64,000 nt of DNA. Source: Leishmania mexicana MHOM/GT/2001/U1103 (lineage: Eukaryota > Euglenozoa > Kinetoplastea > Trypanosomatida > Trypanosomatidae). Position 1 is the first letter of the stretch; each line of letters opens with the position of its first letter. Positions 9,972 through 19,970 of the stretch are shown here, piece by piece. Position numbers and translations under genes: made by a program. The notes beneath the pieces were generated by a model that saw only the letters and a program-made list of their open reading frames with translations, ran no database searches and had not been told where the DNA came from. The stretch lies in assembly GCF_000234665.1 (NCBI RefSeq), contig NC_018337.1:1496556-1560555 (forward strand), in the 5' to 3' direction.

Positions 9972-11160
9972 GGGGAGGGGGCGTCACCGAAATGATGTTG
10001 TATATAAAAATGAGCGCCCGATGGCCGACCATAAGGCCGTATGTCCGATGTATTTCGCGCTTGTGTTTTTTGTTTGACCTTCTGTTGTGTTGTTTTATCA
10101 TTATTGCTGCTGTCGTCGTGAGGCAACCGTAGCCCGCAGGGACGAGACGCCGTGGCGGAGGAGGAGGTGGTGGCGGACGGCGGTGTCTTGCCGGCCCTCC
10201 GGATGTTTGTCTTTCCTACGCAACCGTTTTGCTTCCGCATACGAGCCCTCTTGGCGAATGGACTTGTTTCCTCTCGCACCTTTTTTTCATGTATTGTCTA
10301 CAATTCGTAGGGGCGCGGGTAATGCTCCCGAACCGATTCACCTCCGTCCCCCACACCCACCCACACACGCAGACGCACACACGTACAGGCGCACATGCCG
10401 TATCCCTGTACGCACGCTTCCATGAACTGAGTAAGTTTTAATGTACTGCTCACGTCGAATTCTCTGAAACTGCCGCAACCAGTGCGAGAAGTTGGTTCGC
10501 GGCGAACCGTAGTACCTAAAGACCCCCGATACGGCCTTTCACGGACTGAAGACGTCGAGGGAGAGTTAAGAAATGCGGCGCTTGGGCTGAGTCTTTGCCG
10601 ACGCCGTTGCGAAGTTGCCCATGACGAGGCGTCATAGGTTTCCACTCCGAAGGGGCCCTGCTCCTCCACTGTTAGCGGATGCGTTAGCGGATGTGGCTCA
10701 CTGGGGTCTGGAGCCATTTTAGGGTGGGTGCAGCCTGCGTATCTGCATGGGGAGAACGCAGGCGATATTCTGTGGGCAAAGACATGCCGAGGGCGACATT
10801 AGCACGTAGCCCAGAGTCCTAGACCACCCCGTAAACTTATTCATCCGGGGGCAGCAACGCCACGCCCTTATGACACCCAGTCCAACCTCACACCTACCTT
10901 CGCCCTCTCACACTACCTCAAGGCACGTCCCTTTCGGGGCTCCCCCGTTGTCTACAGGTCGCCTTCGCACGTATATCCACCTCACCCTCAGTGTCATCGC
11001 CCGTCGGTAGCGGCAGATGTGGGCGAAGGGTGAGGGGGTTGTGAAGAGGGCAAGGCTAGGGAGAACCTTCAGCACAGTAAACCGCCGCTTCCAGGCGCTT
11101 GACGGCTAACAGGGCGACAGCAACACGACCACCGTTGGTCTTGCTCACTCTCAGTTCTAG
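9972..11160. other. Spacer and debris zone before the HECT gene
   Basis: No intact + strand gene is seen. The minus strand holds a coding-like fragment at about 10430-10717. The part from 10720 to 11050 has no recognisable feature. Stops break up every + strand frame up to 11160. Confidence 0.4.
10430..10717 (-). pseudogene. Minus-strand STPGR/SHIPPO-like fragment
   Basis: Read on the minus strand from an ATG at 10717, the frame gives about 95 residues with GPFGVETYDASSWAT followed by a basic stretch and LSPSAAFLNS. The pattern of Gly-Pro, Tyr-Asp, Trp, basic run and PSAAF is what STPGR/SHIPPO repeats look like. The frame stays open to 10298, but the last third is low-complexity CA repeat translation. 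It is the only fragment of recognisable type on the minus strand. It could be a relic, a short real gene, or chance. A link with the STPGR-like gene at 1914 is possible but no direct similarity is visible. Confidence 0.3.
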
Positions 11161-12357
11161 GATAAGTACGTTTACAGCGTCGGCAGTGCTGGCAGCCTCG
11201 TCTTGCGGGACCCAGTCGATGCGATCGTGAGTGAGCGGAAGGTGTACTTGCCCAAGTGCATCCGCGCCGTCTATCGATGTGACACGAGCTTCCGCGAGTG
11301 TGTTGGCAAAAAAACAACTAGGCATCGTGCTCGGTGAGCGGTATTTGCTGAGCTGTCAAGAGCTTTGCCATGACGCTCGCAGCAACGCCGCCGGGGTTGC
11401 GGTGGGCAGAAGAAACTACGTGTGAGTGCCCACGTGGACAACTCCGCCAAGGTCGCCATCGCTTTGACCGGACGCCTTTCGTGTTCCATTTTGCTGTTGC
11501 TGTTTGGCGTGCGCAACACCGCTTTCTGATGCCCGCCACGCACCCCGCGACGACGTCGCTCTCGTCGCCTTCTCCAAAATCAATCATCTTCCATATTTGG
11601 TCACCTGCTGTGGGCAGCCTCTGCCCTCCTCTGCCGCGGAGTTGCGACATCAACGCAGAGAGAGAGAGACGACGACGCCGGCGAGGTCTATCAAAAAGGT
11701 GATCCCGATGATACCGGCAAGACTGCCAGTCGTGATGGCGATTTACCTCGTGCGCCGATGCTGCTCATACTCGCTACTTTCCTCAAGTATTTCCATAGTC
11801 AAACGTCGAACACCCCATCACACGTCGGCACACTGCAAGGGAGCGCTTACATAAGGATGCAGCGTCACTCGAGTTTTTCCCGATGCGTGCCGCCGAGCGT
11901 CTCTCTGTGTAGGGTACGCCACGGTAGCTTCGGAATGATGTCAAGATCTCCATGAGGTGGCCGCTTCCCTTCTTGTTGCGTCATTACCGCCGCACAGCCG
12001 CACTCCTCCACTCGTCCAACCTTTTTCTCGTTCGCATTTCTCCTTTGTTTGCCGGTAATGTAGTGGACTTCGTAGGCGTGTGCAAGTGTGTGTGTGTGTG
12101 CGCCTCCCTGTGTCTCTCACAGCGCACTGCGTGATTCGCACCGGGATCCGGAGAAACAACCAAACAGAAAAGCTTCACTTGCTGCATCCACGAAGGTGCA
12201 CCAGCGTCTGTCGCGAGAGACACCCTGGCTGTCACCTAAACTGCTACACATTGCCGAATTCGATTCTCCAGCAGAGGTCTACTGGGTGATTGCTCTCGTT
12301 GTGGGGCCGACTTATTTCACAAAGTACTCTGAGGCAGGTCCTACCCTTTTCTGAGTA
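11161..12357 (+). pseudogene. Broken coding stretches upstream of the HECT gene
   Basis: Several segments read like protein but in changing frames. At 11161-11308, after a TAG at 11158-11160, about three quarters of codons end in G or C. Others are the first frame at about 11428-11526, the second frame at about 11530-11655, and the first frame at about 12175-12354 (with PWLSPKLLHIAEFDSPAEV). The last segment ends at TGA 12352-12354, only eight bases before the HECT ATG, while the HECT frame is already open there in the next frame. This suggests the HECT gene once had a longer N-terminal part that has decayed by stops and frameshifts. Sequencing error or an unrelated pseudogene are alternatives. 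Confidence 0.4.
12001..12122 (+). promoter_or_regulatory. Candidate trans-splice acceptors for the HECT gene
   Basis: A pyrimidine tract at 12001-12050 is followed by AG at 12062-12063, and a second CT tract ends in CTCACAG with AG at 12121-12122. No ATG occurs between 12064 and 12361, so with either acceptor the first start codon of the mRNA is 12362. The coding-like first-frame stretch upstream would then be 5' UTR. Confidence 0.45.
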
Positions 12358-12361
12358 CGTC

Positions 12362-15300
12362 ATGACCTCGCGGAGAGACGAGTCAGCGAGGTTGGCAGAC
12401 GAAGAGGCGTACACTTCTCTCCTGGAAGTTTGCACAGAGCTAATTATTGCCGACGGCACCGATGACCCACCCCTGAAGCAGCCCCTCGGGATGCTGCACG
12501 AGCTTCTGCACTGCCAGCACCTCGGCGGCGACGCCACCGTGCTCTCCGTGCGTGCGGTTCGCATTCTTCTTGAGAAGTTCGTTTCGGCCATGTCCTCAAA
12601 GTCGCGCGCAAAGCTCGTGGAGTGCGTGCGCGCCGCATTTGAGCGGGTCGCTCGCCTGATCGATGAGTCGCCAACAAGTGACGATGACTTCGGGTTTGTT
12701 CACACCAAGCGATGGGAGCTGCAGGAGGAGCTGCTTCAGTGCATGTCTGCCGCAGCGCAGAGCGACACGGCGGTGCAGGCTGCTCTGCCACCGCTGCAAG
12801 AGCAGCTGAACTTCTGCAAGTCGGTGGTGGACGTATCCCTGGATATGTGCCTGCAGGCGCTGCGGATGTGCTGCGTGTTGCTGCGCAGTGCCCAGCTCTC
12901 TGCGCAGCCGCACTTGGTTGCCATGATTCGTGACTTGTTTCAGAGCAGGTTGACGGCGCTCGAGTGTATGGAGATGAATCAGGATTGGCTGCGCCTCCTT
13001 CGGCACCTTACAGAGCTCGCGGTGACGCTGAAGGCGTACGGGGCGAGGACATCAGAGATGACGGAAGAGAAGGCGACCACGGGCAAAAGGAAAAACCGCA
13101 AGCGCAAGCGCACCACGGCATCGAATCCGTCACCGGCGACGTGTGTATCTGCTGCAGGAGTCGATAGTGGGCGCGGCGACGGCACGGATGAAGTGCTCGT
13201 TTTGCTACGCCTGTGCCAGAGAGTGTGCGCTACACCGCACCTAGACCGTGTTTTTCGCAGCACGGTGTTCAGCTGCGTCAATGCCGTTCTTTCCGACGCT
13301 GCGCGCATTGCCGGCGTGTCGGCGGCCACCTGCGTCAGCGTGGCGATGGACCTTGCGCGTGAGTTGACGCGCAATGTGCGCACCGCTCTGACGATTGCAA
13401 ACCCGTTTGTGAATCGTGACGTCATCTCCGGCACTAGCAGTGCTGCCGCGGCCATCCCACTTGCGGGTGGGGACGAGGAAGACGACGATGACGAGGAGCA
13501 AGGTGAGGACCTGCTGAGCAGCAGCGAGGGGGCGAAGTGGCACCTGCCGGAGGCGGAATGGCCCCTGCTGGTGCTCATTGCGAACATCTTTGCTGCAAAG
13601 ACGGTGCCGACACCGGAGCACATGTGGTGGTCGGTCGGCGACGACGAGTACGCGCGGCGGTTCTCCAAGGAGGACCGCCTCCGTCTCACGAACGCGTTCT
13701 TCGCCGCCGAAGACGTGCTGGACTTGAAGAAGCGTGGGAGCCGCGTACACCTCTCCACCATGCGCGAGTTTCTGTGGCCCGTCGACCTTGGCTGCAGGGT
13801 TCTCTTCCAGCCAGTTCCGTGCACGTATGCTGTGGCGGGAGCCGTGCCCGCCACGCCGTCCCTTCAGTGCCCGCCGTCGCGCGCAGCCGAGCTGTCGGCT
13901 GCACTTTGTAAGTGCGACCTGAGCGCGCTCTTGGAGCATCTCGGGGCCGTGTCGCACAACGGCGGCGACGTCGCCGCTTACGGGCAGTCTGTTCTGCTGC
14001 AGGTGCTGCTGGTTGCTGGGCCACACGCGAAGGATGCCACGCGTGCCGCGCTGCTCAGCTTTCTGGCGGACGCTGCCACCCCTCTCATCGAGCAAGTCTC
14101 GGAGGCGCTTGTGCGTCACGACAGGGCGTGGGCGGGCACGCTACTGGATGTGGGTGTCACGGAGACGATCCTGCGTCGAAGTACGTCGGTGACCCCCGAG
14201 CGGAGCCCGGTCGTGCAGATGTTGCGGCGTGAAGCGGCCAGCCTGCCCTCGACACCACCGCTGCTGCCCCGCTGCGGGCTGCCGACGGTGGGACCGGTGG
14301 AGCTGCGGCGTGTTCTGCAGCATGGCGGTCGCAGTGATGTGGAAGCGCTGCTTGAGGTACTCACGCTCACCGAGGCGTGCGCGTGGGACACCGTCGCGTG
14401 CAGAGAGGCCGTGCACGCTCTGGCTGGGTCGGCCGCTCTAGGGAGGGACAGCACAGCCCAGCCAAATGGCGGCGCACCTGCTGGATGGGCCCGGCAGCTG
14501 GAGCATCTGCTGACGGGTCTCGTGGTGAAGCGGCTGCAGGACATGGCGCTACAGCTTCAGCAGCGGAGGACGCTGCAGCAGATTGTGGAGCAATCGGAGG
14601 TGGTGGAGGTGATTGTGTGCGATAATGGTCGATCTAGTCAGTTCACGTGTCCTTGCCAGCACCCGTTGCATCACCACCACAGCTGCAACTGGAAGTGCGA
14701 CGAATGCGGTGCTGGTGGCCTCCAGGATGCGTGGTCCTGCCGAGAATGTGATTACGATCTCTGTGCCGCGTGTGCGAGGACGCGCTGTAACCGCGTGAAC
14801 GGTGCGCTGACAGCAACGACGCAGGACCTTCTCACGGCGTGGCGCGCAGCAGCGGACAAGTCCACGGAGGCATCCGCGCCGCTCACACGAGCTGTTCTCT
14901 TCACTGAGGAGAGGGGCCTTGTCTCAGCCGCCACGCCGCTTGCCTGTCTACACAGGCAGACGGTGCACCTTGGCGAAGTCTACACGGCGTGCCCGTGCGG
15001 GTTCGTCTCCCCTGGCCCTGTGAGGGCGCCAGAAGGGGCGGCAGCCACGGACACGTCTCTTCTTGGTACGCTGCTGTCTCTTTTCGGTCGCACTTGCGGC
15101 CAAGACGTCGGGATGCAGCGGCGCTTGCTGAAGGCGTACGAGAGCGCTGGCCCCTTTGTTTTTCTCGGAGGCGCACGCGCCGTGCCAGCGGAGCTTCGGT
15201 GTCTCACGACGCACCTGGCACCGCATTTGCCGCTTTCCGTGAAAAACCTCATCACGCGCTACGTGGCGATCGACTGCCGTCGTTTTGCCTTTCAAACACT

Positions 15301-16471
15301 TCATGATCAGGCAGCGACGGTGATGTCCGCAAACACAGGCGTTTCCCCCGAGTCCCGAAAGCCGCACAAGACGCAAGTCCCGCGCAGTGATAAGCCCGGA
15401 CTGCTTCGAGTCTTGCACGACAGCTTCTGCGGCCTTTTCTCACCACTGGTGAAAATTGACTTCACCTTTGAGGGCGAGGAGGGCTTTGGCAGCGGCCCAT
15501 CGCAGGAGGTGTACACGGAGCTCTCCGCCTACTTCCGCGCGGAGTTGAAGTTTTGGTTCGTGACGGAGGATGACGGCGGAGCAGATCCGGTGACGTTGGC
15601 GTTTCCGACGACCAAGGCCCTGTTTCTCAAGGAGTTCTTCGCCCTCGGTGCCGCCTGTGCCCGCGCCTTCATCGATGATTATCGCATGGACATGGACCTG
15701 CTGCCGCAGGTGTGGCCACTGCTGATGCTCCCCTCCCTCGGGCTTCCCGTGGGTCAAAAGGCTGGAACGCGCACTGCACCCTGTGCATCGACCCTGGCGG
15801 CACTGACGAACTTGTTGGAGGTGCTGGACCCGTCGCTGCACCGCAGCTTTGCCCAGCTACGGCGCGTTTCGGAGGCCGAGTTGGCGGCGGCGGGGCTCGA
15901 GATGGACGACGGCACCCCCCTCAGAACCCATGCAGACCTGGAGCAGCACTTGCAGCATACGGTGGTCACCCGCTTCGAGGTGGCGCTGGAGAATCTGCGC
16001 CACTTCCAATGGGGTTTGCTTTCGGTGATAGAGGTGGAGGCCCTGTGGTGCCTGAGCGACGAAGAGCGGAGCATGCTCATCTGCGGTTCCGACGCGAAGG
16101 GTGACGGCCCACTCTTTACCGAGGAGGAGCTGCGGGCGCAGACAACGGTGGGCAGTGGCTACAGCAGTGGCAGTGTTCACGTTGAAATGCTACTTTCCAT
16201 TGTCGGCAGTGACTTCACGCGTGCGCAACAGCACGATTTTCTGGAGTTCCTGACTGGGTCGCCGCGGCTGCCCTTCAACGGCTTGGCCGGTCTCGGCCGC
16301 CTCATCACGGTGGCGATGAAGGACATGGAGAGCAAGAAGGAGCAGACGCTGCCGTCGTGCAACACGTGCTTTCTGTATCTGAAGCTGCCGCCGTACACCA
16401 CCCGTGAGATTATGAGGGAGCGTTTGCTGTTCGCCGTGACGGAGGGGCGTCGCAACTACAGTCTTTCGTAG
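12362..16471 (+). CDS. HECT-type E3 ubiquitin ligase with ZZ-like zinc finger
   Basis: The protein has 1369 residues. The C-terminal part, from about residue 1010, is a HECT domain, which takes ubiquitin from an E2 as a thioester and passes it to substrates. The catalytic Cys is in NTCFLYLKLPPY at residue 1336, followed by a 33-residue tail with an aromatic residue four from the end. Residues about 765-815 hold a Cys/His-rich module with CDECG and CRECDYDLCAACA, typical of a ZZ zinc finger. The N-terminal half is helical, with a lysine/arginine-rich stretch near residue 245 and an acidic run near residue 375. ATG 12362 is the first after predicted splice acceptors, but coding-like sequence continues upstream in another frame, so the protein may be an N-terminally shortened survivor. 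Substrates are unknown. Confidence 0.9.
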   Translation: MTSRRDESARLADEEAYTSLLEVCTELIIADGTDDPPLKQPLGMLHELLHCQHLGGDATVLSVRAVRILLEKFVSAMSSKSRAKLVECVRAAFERVARLIDESPTSDDDFGFVHTKRWELQEELLQCMSAAAQSDTAVQAALPPLQEQLNFCKSVVDVSLDMCLQALRMCCVLLRSAQLSAQPHLVAMIRDLFQSRLTALECMEMNQDWLRLLRHLTELAVTLKAYGARTSEMTEEKATTGKRKNRKRKRTTASNPSPATCVSAAGVDSGRGDGTDEVLVLLRLCQRVCATPHLDRVFRSTVFSCVNAVLSDAARIAGVSAATCVSVAMDLARELTRNVRTALTIANPFVNRDVISGTSSAAAAIPLAGGDEEDDDDEEQGEDLLSSSEGAKWHLPEAEWPLLVLIANIFAAKTVPTPEHMWWSVGDDEYARRFSKEDRLRLTNAFFAAEDVLDLKKRGSRVHLSTMREFLWPVDLGCRVLFQPVPCTYAVAGAVPATPSLQCPPSRAAELSAALCKCDLSALLEHLGAVSHNGGDVAAYGQSVLLQVLLVAGPHAKDATRAALLSFLADAATPLIEQVSEALVRHDRAWAGTLLDVGVTETILRRSTSVTPERSPVVQMLRREAASLPSTPPLLPRCGLPTVGPVELRRVLQHGGRSDVEALLEVLTLTEACAWDTVACREAVHALAGSAALGRDSTAQPNGGAPAGWARQLEHLLTGLVVKRLQDMALQLQQRRTLQQIVEQSEVVEVIVCDNGRSSQFTCPCQHPLHHHHSCNWKCDECGAGGLQDAWSCRECDYDLCAACARTRCNRVNGALTATTQDLLTAWRAAADKSTEASAPLTRAVLFTEERGLVSAATPLACLHRQTVHLGEVYTACPCGFVSPGPVRAPEGAAATDTSLLGTLLSLFGRTCGQDVGMQRRLLKAYESAGPFVFLGGARAVPAELRCLTTHLAPHLPLSVKNLITRYVAIDCRRFAFQTLHDQAATVMSANTGVSPESRKPHKTQVPRSDKPGLLRVLHDSFCGLFSPLVKIDFTFEGEEGFGSGPSQEVYTELSAYFRAELKFWFVTEDDGGADPVTLAFPTTKALFLKEFFALGAACARAFIDDYRMDMDLLPQVWPLLMLPSLGLPVGQKAGTRTAPCASTLAALTNLLEVLDPSLHRSFAQLRRVSEAELAAAGLEMDDGTPLRTHADLEQHLQHTVVTRFEVALENLRHFQWGLLSVIEVEALWCLSDEERSMLICGSDAKGDGPLFTEEELRAQTTVGSGYSSGSVHVEMLLSIVGSDFTRAQQHDFLEFLTGSPRLPFNGLAGLGRLITVAMKDMESKKEQTLPSCNTCFLYLKLPPYTTREIMRERLLFAVTEGRRNYSLS

Positions 16472-17474
16472 GCCTCGCGGCATGCTTGGTTGTTTAGCCG
16501 CGCCCCGCCGTTGCGAAGGGCTCACGTGACGCTTGGCAGGCAGAGCACTCTCCGTGATGCTTCCTCCTCACGTGCTGCTGGTGTCGCTACCGTGTCCGGG
16601 ACTCATGTCGTGGGCGTCTTTCCCCATGCGCGCGCGTGTGTGTGTATGCATGCTTGACATTTGCGTTGGCGTGTTGCTGCAGGTGTTTCGATGGAGGAGG
16701 TGGGGGTAGTGGTGGTGGGGACTTTGCTGGGCACATCCCGCGCGCGCTCGCTTTGTATGCTGTCTCTGCCAGCGCTCTCCGTGTTTTATGCCTAAGGGGT
16801 TGCGCGTGGTGTAAGAACGGTTAACGGCAAGCCATATTGAAAGCGGACAGCGGAAGCCACATACACATATGCGCGTCGATCAACAGAGGTGTGGGGCGCA
16901 CAGACCTGCGACAGTCTGGCAGGCGTCTTCTCCTCTTGCGCAGGTTTCTTGTGGACGTCTTCGCTCGCGATGCTCTCGCGCTCCTCCGCGATGTTGCGAC
17001 ACCGATGAGTCAACAGTACAAGAGAGCGGCGCTGCCAATGCGAATGTGCGAGGCGCTGAACATTGTTCATGCGCAAAACGGTAGCAGGTAGGTTGCACCG
17101 TGTGCGTGTGTGAGAGCGAACCCCCATCACCACTCTCTCCGGTAAGCGTTCATGTGTGCGTCCTGAGGCCGAATCTACGCACTTCTCCTCTGTCGTCTGC
17201 ATCCCGCCACTGCCCTTTCGCACACATACGTGCCGACAAGCGAGTTGGAGCGTCGTCTTCACAGCAGAGAAAGCAAGGTCCTGAACTGGCACCAGCGCAT
17301 CCCACTGATAACAGGCCTGTGCACGCTCACCACATCCCCATAAGACTACTTACCCACAGTGCGCGTACATCTGCACAGCCGCGTATCGATTCGAGAACTC
17401 CGCACCAAATACAAAAAAAAGAGGAGGAAATTCTGACCTCACCACGCCCGTCCCAAGAACACGCCCACAAGACG
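16472..17474. other. Intergenic spacer
   Basis: No gene was seen. The adaptin frame is open back to 17100 but with no earlier ATG. CT-rich tracts near 17130-17215 probably direct trans-splicing of the adaptin gene. Confidence 0.5.
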
Positions 17475-19970
17475 ATGTCGTCGATGGACTCGATGCGCCT
17501 GCAGGCGACGATCCGCCTCATTCGGCAGTGCAAAACCTCCGAGGAGGAGCGGTCAAACGTGAAAATCATCACTGCGCAACTGCGGAAAGGGTTCACCGAG
17601 GCGAAGCCGTACATTCGGGTGCGGTACATGCTGATGCTTCTCTACATTCGGATGCTTGGCTACCCGACGGAGTTCGCGCACATGGAGGTGTTAAAGCTCC
17701 TGTCGCAGACCGATTTCTCCGGCATTCGCGTCGGCTATCTCGCGCTGCAGCTTCTCTTCAGTGAAAGCGACGAGGTGCTGACGCTTGTGGAGAATCGCAT
17801 GATTGCACACCTCAGCCTTGCAGGGTCTCGCCGGGGCATCTCGTACGAGCAGCTCTGCCTCATCGGCATCTCGCTGAATGCGGCAGCCAACATCGCCAGC
17901 GAGGACATGTGCCGTGACCTCCTCGACTCCATCTTGCACCTCTTCAAGAACAGCCCACAGCAGCTGCGCAGCAAGGCTGCCCTGGCCGCGCTACGTGTGG
18001 TGCGGAAGGCACCTGATCAGGCGGGGTACATTCTGGAGCACTGCACAGACCTCTTTGACGGGAATACGGAGTCGGTCATGTGCGTCCTGACGCTTGTCAT
18101 CGAATGCCTTCAGATAGACTCAGGAGCAAAGATGATCGGCGCGTTCCGCAAGCACGCTATGAGCGCCGTGCGGGCGCTGAAGGCGCTCGTGCTCTCATCT
18201 CGCATCACGGATGAGGACGTCAACGGCATCACGGACCCTTTCCTGCAGGTGAAGCTGCTCCACTTCATGCGCATCATCGGTGCCGACAGCGATGTCACTT
18301 CAGAAGCCCTCAACGACGTGCTCGCGCAGGTGATCACGAACACGGACGCGACGCGTAACGTCGGCTGCGCCGTATTGTACGAGTGCGTGCGCACGATCAA
18401 CGCCATCGAGAGCGATGAAGGCCTTCGCACCCTTGCCATCAACACGATCAGCCGCTTCCTCGCCTCCGTCAAGGATAACAACCTGCGCTTTGTGGGGCTC
18501 CAGACACTGCTCATGTACTCGAGCAAGGACTTCGACGCCGTGGTGCAGCATCAGGCGATCGTTCTTGAATGCCTGCGGGATGCCGACCTCTCGATACGGC
18601 GCCGTGCACTGGACCTCACGGTGACGCTCATCACGGTGAACAACGTGCGGCTTCTTGTGCCCGACCTCATCGCGTACATGTCGCTGTGCTCCGAGGAGAT
18701 GAAGGGCGACGTGGCGCGGCACATCTGCAGCGTGATTGAGACGCACTACCCCAGCGATATTTGGCGTATCGACTACTCCATCCGTTTTCTCAAGGTGGCA
18801 AAGCAGTTTGCCCCGCTGGATTTTGCCCGCCGCCTGCTCGTCGTTCTCTCGAGCCAGACAAAGGACGTGCAAACACGTGCGGTCGAGGCGTTATGGGAGG
18901 AGGCCTCGTACCCGTTCGACGCGCGGCATCAGTCTCGCAAGGCGTTCCTCCTGGTGGCGCTGTGGTGCATTGGTGAGTACGTGGAGCTGCTGCTCGGCGC
19001 CGTGAAGGGGCTGACGGCGGTGGACGTGGCGACGTGCCTTAGCAGTCTCACCACAAATTCAAGCTTCACTCTCATCAAGCAGTACGGTCTGACGGCGCTC
19101 ATGAAGGTCGCGACCAAGTGCCCCGACGCCAAGTCACAGGCGATGGCGACGTTGACGAGCAATATGACTAGCATGGACTGCGAGCTACAGCAGCGCGCGT
19201 GCGAGTACACGACACTGCTGGTGGACTTCCCGCAGGAGGCAGTTTTTAGCTTTAGTCAAATGCCGCCTATCAACCCCGAGGCCGACGCTGTGAAGCCGGT
19301 AGAAGTTGTTTCGCTGACGCAGGAGCAGCTTCGCCAGGAGACGACCAACACGCTCGATGACCTCTTCAACTTTGACGGTGCCACCAAGCCCACGTCGCCC
19401 GGCATAGACACGCCAACCCTGATGGCCGGCTCATCCTCGCAAGTCCACTCGCTTTTTTCGCCGAACGTGACTGTACTGACGATGCCGCAGCGCGCAACGA
19501 GCAGTACCAACGCGTTTGACGACATCTTCGGCGACAGCGGCGAGGGATGCGCACCGGCTGTCTCTGGATCGACGATGATGGCTGAAGCAAGCGTAAAGTC
19601 TGAGTCGGCGTCTCCGGCGGGGGCAGGAGGCGTGACTGGTGTGTGCGTCTACAGCTGCGGTGACTTCGATGTCCTGCTCTCGGGGCGGATGGAGGGCAGC
19701 ACCATCTTTGCCGATCTCGTCGTACAGTCGAAGCTCAGCGAGGCTGTGGAACAACTGAACTTTAGTGTGGCGGTGCTTCGGATCTGCACAGTCGAGGTGG
19801 CGCCGGTGCCGAGCACTATCGCGCCGCACGGAGTAGCCACGCAGCAGCTGAAGGTGGACAACACACAGAACACGGCGAATCCACGCATGCTGGGACTACG
19901 AGTAAGGATCTCGTATACCGTGCGCGGCGAACCACGCGAGCAGATGTTCCAGGTTTCCCAGACATTGTGA
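17475..19970 (+). CDS. AP1G: AP-1 complex gamma-adaptin
   Basis: The 831-residue protein is close to the usual 820 of gamma-adaptins. The N-terminal trunk (about residues 1-590) is the alpha-solenoid of adaptins, with the characteristic MLGYPTEF and SEDMCRDL motifs of the gamma type. A Ser/Thr/Pro-rich hinge at about 590-710 contains acidic-hydrophobic patches such as LDDLFNFD that could bind clathrin or accessory factors. The last 110 residues fit the gamma-ear domain. AP-1 gamma pairs with beta, mu and sigma subunits to form clathrin-coated carriers at the trans-Golgi and endosomes, and carries the branch that recognises dileucine signals with sigma. The start is the ATG that gives the conserved N-terminus. 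Confidence 0.92.
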   Translation: MSSMDSMRLQATIRLIRQCKTSEEERSNVKIITAQLRKGFTEAKPYIRVRYMLMLLYIRMLGYPTEFAHMEVLKLLSQTDFSGIRVGYLALQLLFSESDEVLTLVENRMIAHLSLAGSRRGISYEQLCLIGISLNAAANIASEDMCRDLLDSILHLFKNSPQQLRSKAALAALRVVRKAPDQAGYILEHCTDLFDGNTESVMCVLTLVIECLQIDSGAKMIGAFRKHAMSAVRALKALVLSSRITDEDVNGITDPFLQVKLLHFMRIIGADSDVTSEALNDVLAQVITNTDATRNVGCAVLYECVRTINAIESDEGLRTLAINTISRFLASVKDNNLRFVGLQTLLMYSSKDFDAVVQHQAIVLECLRDADLSIRRRALDLTVTLITVNNVRLLVPDLIAYMSLCSEEMKGDVARHICSVIETHYPSDIWRIDYSIRFLKVAKQFAPLDFARRLLVVLSSQTKDVQTRAVEALWEEASYPFDARHQSRKAFLLVALWCIGEYVELLLGAVKGLTAVDVATCLSSLTTNSSFTLIKQYGLTALMKVATKCPDAKSQAMATLTSNMTSMDCELQQRACEYTTLLVDFPQEAVFSFSQMPPINPEADAVKPVEVVSLTQEQLRQETTNTLDDLFNFDGATKPTSPGIDTPTLMAGSSSQVHSLFSPNVTVLTMPQRATSSTNAFDDIFGDSGEGCAPAVSGSTMMAEASVKSESASPAGAGGVTGVCVYSCGDFDVLLSGRMEGSTIFADLVVQSKLSEAVEQLNFSVAVLRICTVEVAPVPSTIAPHGVATQQLKVDNTQNTANPRMLGLRVRISYTVRGEPREQMFQVSQTL

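Noticed and set aside
11056..11325. 89-codon minus-strand frame
   Set aside because: The + strand over 11161-11308 has better third-position G/C (about 76 versus 57 percent), so the minus frame is probably a shadow of a broken + strand gene.
12979..14119. Long minus-strand frames opposite the HECT gene
   Set aside because: They are shadows of the HECT gene, caused by its strong third-position G/C bias.
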